DNA of 33,830 nt from Variovorax brevis (lineage in GTDB: Bacteria > Pseudomonadota > Gammaproteobacteria > Burkholderiales > Burkholderiaceae_C), in contig NZ_JASZYG010000034.1 of assembly GCF_030317105.1 (NCBI RefSeq), positions 1 to 33,830 on the forward strand. Direction: 5' to 3'. Under the pieces are notes generated by a model that saw only the letters and a program-made list of their open reading frames with translations, ran no database searches and was not told the DNA's origin. This document shows positions 24,428 through 31,774 of the stretch, in pieces (positions within the stretch are counted from its first letter, which is position 1; each line of letters begins with the position of its first letter). The position numbers and the translations under genes were made by a program.

Positions 24428-25529
24428 CTCAGCAGTCAGAAATATAGGCGACAGAAGGCGTTTGGAAGAATGATCGGACAAGTCTGCGATTCTTCTGCAT
24501 GTCGCGCAGCTGCTGGTCGATGCGGATCTCGAGCTTCTCCCCCGCTCGCAACGGATTGCGCGCCACGCCGGTGCGCTTGACGTGACTCCACACCAGCTCG
24601 TCCGGGTTCAGCTCCGGTGCGTAGCCCGGCAGGATGTGCATGCTCAGCTGGCCGCCGGTGGACTCGATGTACTCGCGCACGTTGGCTTTCTTGTGCGCCG
24701 GCAGTCCGTCGACCACCAGGTACACCGGCTTGCTGCGACCCTTCATCATCTTCTTGAGCAATTCGATGAACAGTTCGGCATTCAACGCACCCTGGTAAGT
24801 CGCGAACCAGAAGCCGCCTCTGGCGTTGACAGCCGAGGCCGCTGAGACCGACTGGCGTTGGCCGGGCCGCTCGATGACGGGGGTCTTGCCCTTGGGCGCC
24901 CAGGTCTTGCCGTGCACGGTGTCGGCGCGAAATCCCGATTCGTCCCAGAAGTAGACTTCGCCCCCGCTGTGCTTGGCAGCCGCAGCGATGCCGGGGTAGG
25001 TTTCACGCTGCCAGCGCTCGATGGCTTGAGGATCGCGCTGGTAGGCCCGCTGTAGCGGCTTCTGGGGGGTCAGCCCGAGCTTGGCCAGCAATGCACCGAC
25101 GGCCGTCGCCCCCATCTTCGCGCCGAACTTCTGCTCGATCAGCGCCGCGACAATGGCGCGTGTCCACAGCCCGAAGTCAAGTCCGTACTGGCGCGGGTCG
25201 CGTCCATTGATCCAACGAAACACCTGGCGCTCCTGTGCGGCACTCAGCGTACGCGGTCGGCCGGTGCCGCGCGTGCCGCGCAATGCCTTGAGGCCTTTGC
25301 CTCGACCCGACGAGGCCTGGAGCCATTTGTAGATCGTGGTGCGGCTGAAGCCGTAGGCGGCGATCACCGCAGAAGGCTTCTCGCCATCGCGAACTCGCTC
25401 CACCGCCATCAGGCGAATTTCTTCGAGCGTCTTGTGATCCAGCGTGCGGCCATCTCGCTTCATGCGCTATTGGATCATCAATTCGATTGCAGTGGGGGAC
25501 TTTTGTAGCCTAAATTATCGACTACTGAG
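24428..25529 (-). mobile_element. Intact IS630-family element inside the IS1182 transposase gene
   Basis: The 1102-bp element is flanked by TA on both sides (24426-24427 and 25530-25531), the target duplication expected for IS630/Tc1-mariner elements. Its ends are imperfect inverted repeats, CTCAGCAGTCAGAAATATAGG at the left and CTCAGTAGTCGATAATTTAGG at the right, read inward. Removing the element and one TA restores codons for KRILKLDR in the IS1182 transposase. Confidence 0.92.
24429..25463 (-). CDS. IS630-family DDE transposase
   Basis: This 344-residue transposase has an N-terminal helix-turn-helix (AVIAAYGFSRTTIYKWLQAS), a second HTH/linker region (GRPRTLSAAQERQVF), and the DDE core with VYFWDESGFR (first Asp), YLVVDGLPAHK (second Asp) and PELNPDELVWSHVK (Glu). 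It is uninterrupted and of normal length. The ATG at 25463 is the first start inside the element; the stop TGA at 24429-24431 lies within the terminal inverted repeat. The element is therefore probably autonomous. Confidence 0.93.
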   Translation of the reverse strand: MKRDGRTLDHKTLEEIRLMAVERVRDGEKPSAVIAAYGFSRTTIYKWLQASSGRGKGLKALRGTRGTGRPRTLSAAQERQVFRWINGRDPRQYGLDFGLWTRAIVAALIEQKFGAKMGATAVGALLAKLGLTPQKPLQRAYQRDPQAIERWQRETYPGIAAAAKHSGGEVYFWDESGFRADTVHGKTWAPKGKTPVIERPGQRQSVSAASAVNARGGFWFATYQGALNAELFIELLKKMMKGRSKPVYLVVDGLPAHKKANVREYIESTGGQLSMHILPGYAPELNPDELVWSHVKRTGVARNPLRAGEKLEIRIDQQLRDMQKNRRLVRSFFQTPSVAYISDC

Positions 25530-26865
25530 TAAGAATGCGCTTGAGGTGCGCAAAGAGCATCTCGACTTTCTTTCGATCGCGCCGCGACTGCTTGTACTGC
25601 GGCGTGTCGGCGAGCTCGCGGGCTAAATCCCGTGATCGCTCATGCACGCTGCGGGCGATCCTTCGGCTGAGCATGTTGGGACAGCACTGTTGCTTCATCG
25701 GGCATCCGGCGCAGTCATGCTGACTCGCGCTGTAGAGGATCGTTCCGGCCTTGGTGATGCGGTCGCGCGGCTTGGTGAATTTGCGCCGATCGCTGAGTAG
25801 CGCGTGGCCTTGCGGGCAGCGGTATTCGTTGCTTGCTCATTCCAGCGGAACTCACTGCTCGACAGCGTACCGTCTTTGCGTTCGCTCTTGTCCAACACGG
25901 GTACATGCGGCGCGATGCCCTTGTCTTCGACCATCCACCCGAGCATCGGGCCTGTTCCGTACGCTGTATCGCCAACCAGGCGTCGTGGCTTCATGCCGAA
26001 GCGTTCCTCCACGCGATCAATCATCGTTTTGGTCGAGTTCACTTCGGACGTCCGGTGTGCGGGTGTTGCTTCGACATCCATGATGATTCCTGCCTGAAGA
26101 TCGATCAGGTAGTTTGTTGAGTAGGCGTAGAAGGCGGGGCCACCTGGGGCGGCAGTCCATTGCGCTGCAGGGTCGGTCAGCGAGATGTTCTTCTCCGAAG
26201 TCGGGGCACCCGGCGGGTCATTGGAATCGTCGTCTGTTGGATTGCTCTCTTCCAGGGCGGCAAGGTATTCGCGTACAGCGCGGCTCGGCCCATCGCCCTT
26301 GCTCCACTCGGAGGTGTCCGCTCCAACGCCACCGCGACCTCGTTTGGCGTCGCCTTGATGATGCTGGCATCCACCGCAAATCCTTCACCTCGTACAAGGC
26401 CTTCGCTCATGCAGCGCCGCAGCACGCTCTCGAAGACTTGGCGCAATGCGTCGCTATCGCGGAAGCGCCCGTGCCGATTCTTGGAGAACGTCGAATGGTC
26501 GGGAACTGCGTCCTCAAAGCCAAGCCGACAGAACCATCGATAGGCCAAGTTCAAGTGGACCTCTTCGCAGAGCCGACGCTCGGAACGAATTCCAAAGCAG
26601 TAGCCCACGATCAACATGCGCATCATCAGTTCGGGATCGATCGATGGCCGCCCGGTGTGACTATAGAAAGGCGCGAGGTGTTGGCGCAAGTCGCTGAGAT
26701 CGAAGACCCGATCGATACCCCTCAACCGGTGACTTTGCGGAACATGATCATCAAGGTTGAACGAGTAGAAGAGCTTGTCTTGTACGCCACCTTGATGACC
26801 CATCATGTCGATGCACTCCTCGATGAGATGCAACCAACATAGTCGAGACGGGTTGAATTTCCAGG

Positions 26866-26888
26866 GAGTTTTTCAACAGAATTGGCCA
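26866..26888 (-). repeat. IS1182 terminal inverted repeat, right
   Basis: Inverted copy of 24184-24206, 23 of 23 bases identical. The 299 bases from here to the lipoprotein start hold no recognisable gene. Confidence 0.85.
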
Positions 26889-27187
26889 AGACCGGCCAGT
26901 CAGCCGCGCCGCAGAACTCGCCTGATAGCGGACATTCGCGGCCTGCTCGCAACGGCTTGAGTGCGGGCCCCGCATGCGTCACCGGAAGCGCGTTCTGCAC
27001 AAGCTGGCTGCACATCGGTTCATGGGCTGCTGCACCGAGACCAGACGGATTGCCGGATGCGGAAATGGTCGGCGGGCGGAACAGGCCCGGTGGTTCACCG
27101 AATCTCACATGTACCGGCACAACCAGGTCTCGGGTACCTCATCGCGGCTACGATGACGGCTGTACGAGCTTCGACATGGAGACGCCC

Positions 27188-27658
27188 ATGAAAGCCTTCC
27201 ACCTGCTCTTGCTGCCGCCGGTCCTGGCTCTGCTGCTGGCCGCTTGCGCCAGCGACCCGTCCCGCCTGGCCATCGGCTCTACGCGCGCCCAGGCCCTGCA
27301 GCAGTTGGGCAAGCCGACCGCCACCTACCCGCTGCCCGATGGCGGCGAGCGCTTGCAGTATTCAACCGAGCCATATGGACACGACGTCAACAACGTCGAT
27401 CTGAACGCGGCCGGGCAAGTGGTGGCCGTGCGTTCCGAACTCGCCGCGCCGTTGGTCAACAACCCGATCCAGATCGGCAAATGGCGCGAGGCAGACATCC
27501 TGCGCACCTATGGCAAGCCCTTTCAAGTGACGCGTGTTGAATCCTTCGACGGCGCGATCTGGAGCTGGCATATACAGCAGAACTACTTGCCGTATCTGTT
27601 TTACGTCTACTTCGATCCGGCCGGCGTGGTGGTGCGCTACTCCGTCAGCCCTCAATGA
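27188..27658 (+). CDS. Outer-membrane-type lipoprotein, SmpA/BamE-like fold suspected
   Basis: This 156-residue protein has a lipoprotein signal (MKAFHLLLLPPVLALLLAAC; lipobox LAAC, Cys20). Ala and Ser follow the Cys, which would send it to the outer membrane. The mature part begins with IGSTRAQALQQLGKPTATYP, a helix-turn-strand pattern seen in SmpA/OmlA (BamE-like) and SmpA-related lipoproteins. The unit repeats at WREADILRTYGKPFQVTRV, so the domain looks duplicated. The function is unknown. GGAG lies 7-8 bases before the ATG at 27188. The gene is alone; a GGCGGCGCCGCC palindrome (about 27684-27695) lies between it and the convergent receiver gene and may serve as a terminator stem. Confidence 0.8.
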   Translation: MKAFHLLLLPPVLALLLAACASDPSRLAIGSTRAQALQQLGKPTATYPLPDGGERLQYSTEPYGHDVNNVDLNAAGQVVAVRSELAAPLVNNPIQIGKWREADILRTYGKPFQVTRVESFDGAIWSWHIQQNYLPYLFYVYFDPAGVVVRYSVSPQ

Positions 27659-27774
27659 CGCAGATCGGGCGCTGAGCACGCAGGCGGCGCCGCCACGTAG
27701 CGAATAAGCTCGTCCGGCGCTGGACTGAGAGGGGTGAGCCACGCCGCCTCGAACAGAGGACTGATGAAACGCCT

Positions 27775-28149
27775 TCAGGCGCGGTCCCTCCGCAAGGCTT
27801 GGCCGATTGCGTCCAGGAATTGCTGCTGTGAATAGGGCTTCTCCGGGAAGTCCACCGCTCCATTTTTGATGGCATGGAAAGCCGTTGGAACGTCCACGTT
27901 ACCGCTGATGAACACGATCGGCAGGTCAACTCCCATGTCCTGCAGTCGCTTCTGCAACGCCCGCCCGTTCATCCCGGGCATATGCAGGTCCAAGACCAGG
28001 CAGCCCTTCCAAGTTGCGTCGAAGGCCGCCAAAAACTCGATCGCCGAACTGAAGGCCGTCGCTACGAGCCCGACGGAATTGATCAGCTCGCAAGCGACAT
28101 CTCGACAAGCCTCGTCGTCGTCAATGATGAATATAGTGGGTTCATCCAC
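27775..28149 (-). CDS. FixJ/NarL-type receiver protein without output domain
   Basis: This 124-residue receiver has FIIDDDEACRD (acidic pocket), CLVLDLHMPGMNG (phospho-acceptor Asp near 54), IVFISGN (switch) and DFPEKPYS (conserved Lys). It is closest to the receivers of FixJ/TodT/StyR regulators, which carry a LuxR-type helix-turn-helix after a linker. Here the protein stops at ALRRDRA, at the start of that linker, and the DNA beyond encodes no HTH in any frame. It is either a natural stand-alone receiver or a truncation. The start is a GTG at 28149 with GAGAGG 7 bases before it. No kinase is adjacent. The 302 bases upstream, to the SRPBCC gene, show nothing recognisable. Confidence 0.82.
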   Translation of the reverse strand: MDEPTIFIIDDDEACRDVACELINSVGLVATAFSSAIEFLAAFDATWKGCLVLDLHMPGMNGRALQKRLQDMGVDLPIVFISGNVDVPTAFHAIKNGAVDFPEKPYSQQQFLDAIGQALRRDRA

Positions 28150-28451
28150 GGTCGTGCCCTCTCAGCCCCGCAGCGGAGACAAGGGTCTTCGAGGACAGAC
28201 AGATTCGCCCTTCGAGCCCAAACAGAACTTACTGCCGCACGGACACTTTCGATATAGCCCATTGGTGCGGAGTGACGTCGCTCCGTTGCTCGAACGCTAC
28301 AACGCCTCAGGCCACTCTTCAGGGGGCCGCAGTGCGGATTTCTACGTACGTGTACGCCTCGTGGACGTCCGGATTGCACTGTCGCGCGCGGAGACCGATG
28401 CTGTCGGCTTGAGACGCATCATGGCTTTGCAACCAACACTGGAGCCGCACC

Positions 28452-28937
28452 ATGCACTTCGATTGCCACCCCGTGGACAGCTCGTTCTTCGACACGGCGC
28501 CAATGCGCTTCCGGCACGAGGTCGATTTGGACGCGGCCCCGGCCAAGGTGTTTGCGATCTTTGATGACGAAAACTCGTGGCCCAAGTGGTTCAAAGCCAT
28601 CCACAAGGTTGAGTGGACAAGTCCGAGGCCGCATGGCGTCGGCGCGACCCGAACCGTCAAGATGGCAACGGCCACCATATTCGAGCACTTCTTCTGCTGG
28701 GAGCAGGATCGCCGTTGCTCGTTCTACCTGACAGGTATGTCTATGCCGCTGGCCAACGCGTTGGCCGAGGACTACCTGCTGGAGGAAGTGGCGCCCGGCA
28801 AGACGCATTTCACCTACCGCGTCGCGATCGAGCCGCGTTTGCCGGTTGAGGCGGGAGGTCCGCTGGCAGACCTGTATTTCGACCATATGTTCAAGAGCGC
28901 GTGCGAGCACCTGCAAACCTATGTCCGTGAAGTCTGA
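28452..28937 (+). CDS. SRPBCC (START-like) ligand-binding protein
   Basis: This 161-residue protein matches the SRPBCC/polyketide cyclase fold: RFRHEVDLDAAPAKVFAIFD, then SWPKWFKAIHKVEW, GVGATRTVKM and a long C-terminal helix YFDHMFKSACEHLQTYV. Such proteins bind hydrophobic small molecules in a beta-barrel cavity. No catalytic residues can be assigned. TGGAG lies 8 bases before the ATG at 28452. It stands alone, divergent from the receiver gene. Confidence 0.85.
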   Translation: MHFDCHPVDSSFFDTAPMRFRHEVDLDAAPAKVFAIFDDENSWPKWFKAIHKVEWTSPRPHGVGATRTVKMATATIFEHFFCWEQDRRCSFYLTGMSMPLANALAEDYLLEEVAPGKTHFTYRVAIEPRLPVEAGGPLADLYFDHMFKSACEHLQTYVREV

Positions 28938-29255
28938 ACCCCGGCGAACGACGCTGGTGCAAGCTTTCCGTGCGACGCGAATCGCATCGATGGTGCGGGG
29001 CAAGCCGGGCAAGCCGGGCAAGCCGGAAATGTCGCGTTAGAGCGGCTGCTTTCGAGCGTCGAATCAGATGAGCTAGAAGTCGGCTCAGGGCCCAACAAAG
29101 ACATACGTGGCGAGCCCGGCCGTGCTCTCGTCGCTGACAATCTGGCACTGAGGTCCAACGCTATTGGTTGTGGCGCGCCCGCCTTCAATTCATAGCGCCT
29201 TGGACTGCGGCAGACGACGCTAAACCGCCCCCATGTCGGCACGACGAGCCGCCAT
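28938..29255. other. Intergenic stretch with a 9-bp tandem repeat
   Basis: No gene is recognisable here. GGCAAGCCG is repeated three times head to tail at 28999-29025, just after the SRPBCC gene. No other structure was seen. Confidence 0.5.
28999..29025 (+). repeat. GGCAAGCCG tandem repeat, three perfect copies
   Basis: Three contiguous identical 9-mers. Each unit is itself partly self-complementary (GGC...GCC). It is probably a slippage product in a non-coding stretch. Confidence 0.85.
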
Positions 29256-29705
29256 CTACAGGCCAGCAATAGATCTCAAACGCTGCGCCGCCTTCGAGTA
29301 GAAGTGCAACGCAAAGCCAACTTTGCTGGCGAGGAGTGCTTGCAAGTCCACGGGGCTGATCGACGTGAAAACCGCCTTATTGGCCGCCGGTTGCGCCTCG
29401 GCGTTTTCATAGGCACGAACGACTTCTCTCAGCCGCTCGCACTCGCGCTCGAGCGAAGCGACCCAGGCGCGCGCGTGCCGGGCTTCGTTGAAGGCCTGCT
29501 CGTGCAGCGCCGACATGCCCCAGCGGCTCTCGAACCACAGCGCGAGCTGGACCGGGCGCGGCGCGTGGCCGGCGGCGATGTAGCGCTGCAGGGTGCGCAG
29601 GCTCACGCCAAGGTGGCGCGCAATCTTCTTGCGGGGCTCGACCTGGTCGGCCAACAAGAAGGCCACCGGCGGCAGGCGCGCCCCCGACGGACAAAGAAAT
29701 CCCAT
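29256..29705 (-). CDS. Conserved unknown protein with helix-turn-helix-like segment
   Basis: This 149-residue protein has a segment KKIARHLGVSLRTLQRYIAA (about 24-43) that reads as a helix-turn-helix, followed by HAPRPVQLALWFESRWGMS and a probable coiled-coil (SLERECERLREVVRAYENAE, about 84-103). Proteins beginning MGFLCP with the same arrangement are found in Burkholderiales as uncharacterised small genes; I cannot assign a function. A DNA-binding adaptor or phage/plasmid-derived regulator is possible. AGGAGG lies 5 bases before the ATG at 29705, a strong site that decides the start over the longer frame. Confidence 0.65.
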   Translation of the reverse strand: MGFLCPSGARLPPVAFLLADQVEPRKKIARHLGVSLRTLQRYIAAGHAPRPVQLALWFESRWGMSALHEQAFNEARHARAWVASLERECERLREVVRAYENAEAQPAANKAVFTSISPVDLQALLASKVGFALHFYSKAAQRLRSIAGL

Positions 29706-30271
29706 GGCAACCTCCTGGCGCAGAACCTCCTGACGCGAGCGGCTGCCACCGCGCCGCGCCGCACGGAGCCATGTCAACTTGTCGCGCGGCTGCGCGGCCC
29801 TGCCCTGCCCTCCCCTCCCCTGCCTTGGCGGGCCTGGCTTTTCAGGCGGGAGGGGATGAAATGAACATAACCCCGAAAAAGCTCACCACACAGACGCCTG
29901 CGGGGAGCAAAGTTGGATGTCGCAATCCACCCGAGACGGGAACCGATGCAACGTCCTGCTGAGATGACTGGAGATTTGAGGTGGGCGCCCGTCGAATGGA
30001 ACGGTGGCCGGCATGTACGACCGGCCAGAAGCCGATTCGCATCGCATCGCTGACCCGCCGCATCGCGAAGAACGGCGCGATGCTTCACCAGGCGACGTTG
30101 GAGCGCGTCCACTCGCTGGGGGCGGACCATGAGCCGGCCGAAGGCGTCGGCGGTGACGCCCCACATTCACCTCAGAAATTTGCCTACAAAATTGCGCGTG
30201 CGGCGACGCTCGCGGTCAACGAGCCTTTTCTACTAGATTTCGGGGCGTTTGTTAACTGACCTTAAATCCCC
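29706..30271. other. Gene-less stretch upstream of the KaiC-like gene
   Basis: A C-rich low-complexity tract (about 29793-29822, CCCTGCCCTGCCCTCCCCT-type) lies upstream of the HTH-like gene. The part from 29970 to 30180 has overlapping open frames on both strands that look like remnants of a longer gene, but I recognise none. No promoter is obvious before 30272. Confidence 0.4.
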
Positions 30272-31774
30272 ATGAGTGTCCGTTCGCCCTCGCAACTGTC
30301 GCTTCCTGAGTCCACTGGTGTCCCCGGCCTCGACGAGGTATTGGCCGGCGGACTGCCTGCCGGTCACCTCTACCTCGTTGAAGGAACCCCAGGCGCCGGA
30401 AAAACGACCTTGGGTCTTCAATTTCTGCTTAAAGGAAGAGCCGTTGGCCAGCAGGGCCTGTACGTCACCTTATCCGAAACATCCGACGAACTGGCCCAAG
30501 GGGCAGCGTCCCACGGGTGGGATCTGAAGGGCGTCGAGATCTTCGATCTGCTGAGCGACGAAGGCTTGAGCGCGGAAGCCGAACAGAGCATCCTGCACCC
30601 CTCCGACTTCGAACTCGGCGAGACCATTCGCGGCATCATGGCGCTGGTGGAACGCGTGCGGCCGCAGCGCGTGGTGTTCGACAGTCTCTCGGAGATGCGG
30701 CTGCTGTCCCAGAGCCCGTTGCGATATCGCCGGCAGATTCTGGCGCTCAAGCGCTTCTTCCATACGCAACGGTGCACGGTGCTGATGCTCGACGACCAGT
30801 CGGGCGGCGCAGGCGACATGCACCTGTACAGCATTGCGCACGGGGTGATCCACCTTGAACAGAACACCGGCACCTACGGCCCCGACAAGCGCCGCCTGCG
30901 CGTGGTGAAATTGCGCGGCGTGCATTTTCGCGAGGGCGAGCACGACTTCAGCCTGGATCGGGGCGGGCTGCAGGTGTTCACGCGACTGGTGGCGAAGGAG
31001 CACGGCCGGGCGCACGCGAGCGAACCCGTGAGCTCCGGCAACACCGCACTCGACCGGCTGCTGGGCGGCGGCCTGGTCCCCGGCAGCAACTTCCTGTTTG
31101 CGGGTCCCGCCGGCGTGGGCAAGACCACGACCGCCGTGTGCTGTGCGCGTGCCGCCATGGATCGGGGCCGCAAGGCGGCCTTTTTTCTGTTCGACGAAGG
31201 CGTCAAGACCCTGATTTTTCGCTCGCGCGCTCTCGGACTTGACATCGAACGCTACATCACCGAAGGACAACTGGCTCTGCACGTTATCGACCCGGCCGAG
31301 ATTTCTGCCGGCCAGTTCTCGCACCGTGTCCGCGATGCGGTCGAGCGGCAGGGTGCAACGACGGTGGTGATCGATACGCTCAACGCCTACCTGATCGCCA
31401 TGCCGGGCAGCAACTACCTGCTGCTGCAGATGCATGAGCTGCTCACCTACCTCAATCTGCAGGGCGTCACAACCATCATGGTGCTGTCCCAGCATGGCTT
31501 GTCCGGCGATGTGCCGAATGACGTTGACCTGAGCTACCTGAGCGATTCGATGCTGCAGTTTCGCTACTTCGAAGCCCGTGGCCAGCTTCTCAAGGCGATG
31601 TCGGTGGTCAAAAGCCGCACCAGCGCGCACGCTTCGACAATTCATCAGTTCCGGCTCGGCCCGGGGGGTCTGGAGGTCGGGGAAGCGCTCACGGATTTCG
31701 AAGGTGTCATGGCGGGCGTCCCGCGCTATCGCGGCATGACCGCGCTACTCGGCGGCGATGCGGAACAGGCGTAA
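30272..31774 (+). CDS. KaiC-like double-domain RecA-family ATPase
   Basis: This 500-residue protein has two KaiC/RadA-type domains. Domain 1 has the KaiC entry VPGLDEVLAGGLPAGHLYLV, Walker A GTPGAGKTT (about 46-54), TLSETSDE with the catalytic acidic pair region, and Walker B RVVFDSLSEM. Domain 2 has LDRLLGGGLVPGSNFLFAG, Walker A GPAGVGKTT (about 270-278), FLFDEGVKT and TVVIDTLNAY. Cyanobacterial KaiC is about 519 residues. No KaiA or KaiB is present, and the phospho-site region (DLSYLSDSMLQFRYF) lacks the Ser-Thr pair in its usual form, so a circadian role is not implied. The gene overlaps or nearly abuts a hybrid histidine kinase, pointing to a signalling role. The Shine-Dalgarno before the ATG is poor. 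Confidence 0.9.
   Translation: MSVRSPSQLSLPESTGVPGLDEVLAGGLPAGHLYLVEGTPGAGKTTLGLQFLLKGRAVGQQGLYVTLSETSDELAQGAASHGWDLKGVEIFDLLSDEGLSAEAEQSILHPSDFELGETIRGIMALVERVRPQRVVFDSLSEMRLLSQSPLRYRRQILALKRFFHTQRCTVLMLDDQSGGAGDMHLYSIAHGVIHLEQNTGTYGPDKRRLRVVKLRGVHFREGEHDFSLDRGGLQVFTRLVAKEHGRAHASEPVSSGNTALDRLLGGGLVPGSNFLFAGPAGVGKTTTAVCCARAAMDRGRKAAFFLFDEGVKTLIFRSRALGLDIERYITEGQLALHVIDPAEISAGQFSHRVRDAVERQGATTVVIDTLNAYLIAMPGSNYLLLQMHELLTYLNLQGVTTIMVLSQHGLSGDVPNDVDLSYLSDSMLQFRYFEARGQLLKAMSVVKSRTSAHASTIHQFRLGPGGLEVGEALTDFEGVMAGVPRYRGMTALLGGDAEQA

Larger units (their letters stand above)
24210..26806 (-). pseudogene. IS1182-family transposase, frameshifted and split
   Basis: From the ATG pair near 26806 the protein reads KLFYSFNLDDHVPQSHRL, then HTGRPSIDPELMMRMLIVGY, RSERRLCEEVHLNLAYRWFC and DHSTFSKNRHGRF, the IS1182 N-terminal half. 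The frame shifts near 26275 into LTDPAAQWTAAPGGPAFYAY and MDVEATPAHRTSEVNSTK with VGDTAYGTGPML. It shifts again near 25835 into RIARSVHERSRDLA and KKVEMLFAHLKRIL. There IS630 is inserted. Beyond it the gene goes on as KLDRLRLRGLSGAHE, shifts once more near 24390 (one extra A), and ends FLLPATAQNLRRMAKRL. It is clearly non-functional unless the shifts are sequencing errors, and even then it is split. Confidence 0.85.
24181..26888 (-). mobile_element. IS1182-family element interrupted by IS630
   Basis: A 23-bp perfect inverted repeat (TGGCCAATTCTG-TTGAAAAACTC) is found at 24184-24206 and, inverted, at 26866-26888; a weaker match extends a few bases outward, so the exact ends are uncertain. Without the inserted IS630 the element is about 1.6 kb, normal for the family. 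AAGACCGG occurs just outside the left repeat (24173-24180) and at 26888-26895, but part of it overlaps the repeat, so I do not claim it as a target duplication. Confidence 0.8.

Noticed and set aside
24173..26895. AAGACCGG direct repeat as IS1182 target duplication
   Set aside because: The right copy partly overlaps the inverted repeat and the element ends cannot be fixed to the base.
28999..29025. Three-copy repeat as a CRISPR or minisatellite array
   Set aside because: Contiguous 9-mers with no spacers and only three copies; simple slippage explains it.
30272..31774. KaiC-like protein as part of a circadian clock
   Set aside because: No kaiA or kaiB, and the phosphorylation-site pair is not recognisable; many bacterial KaiC-like proteins are unrelated to clocks.
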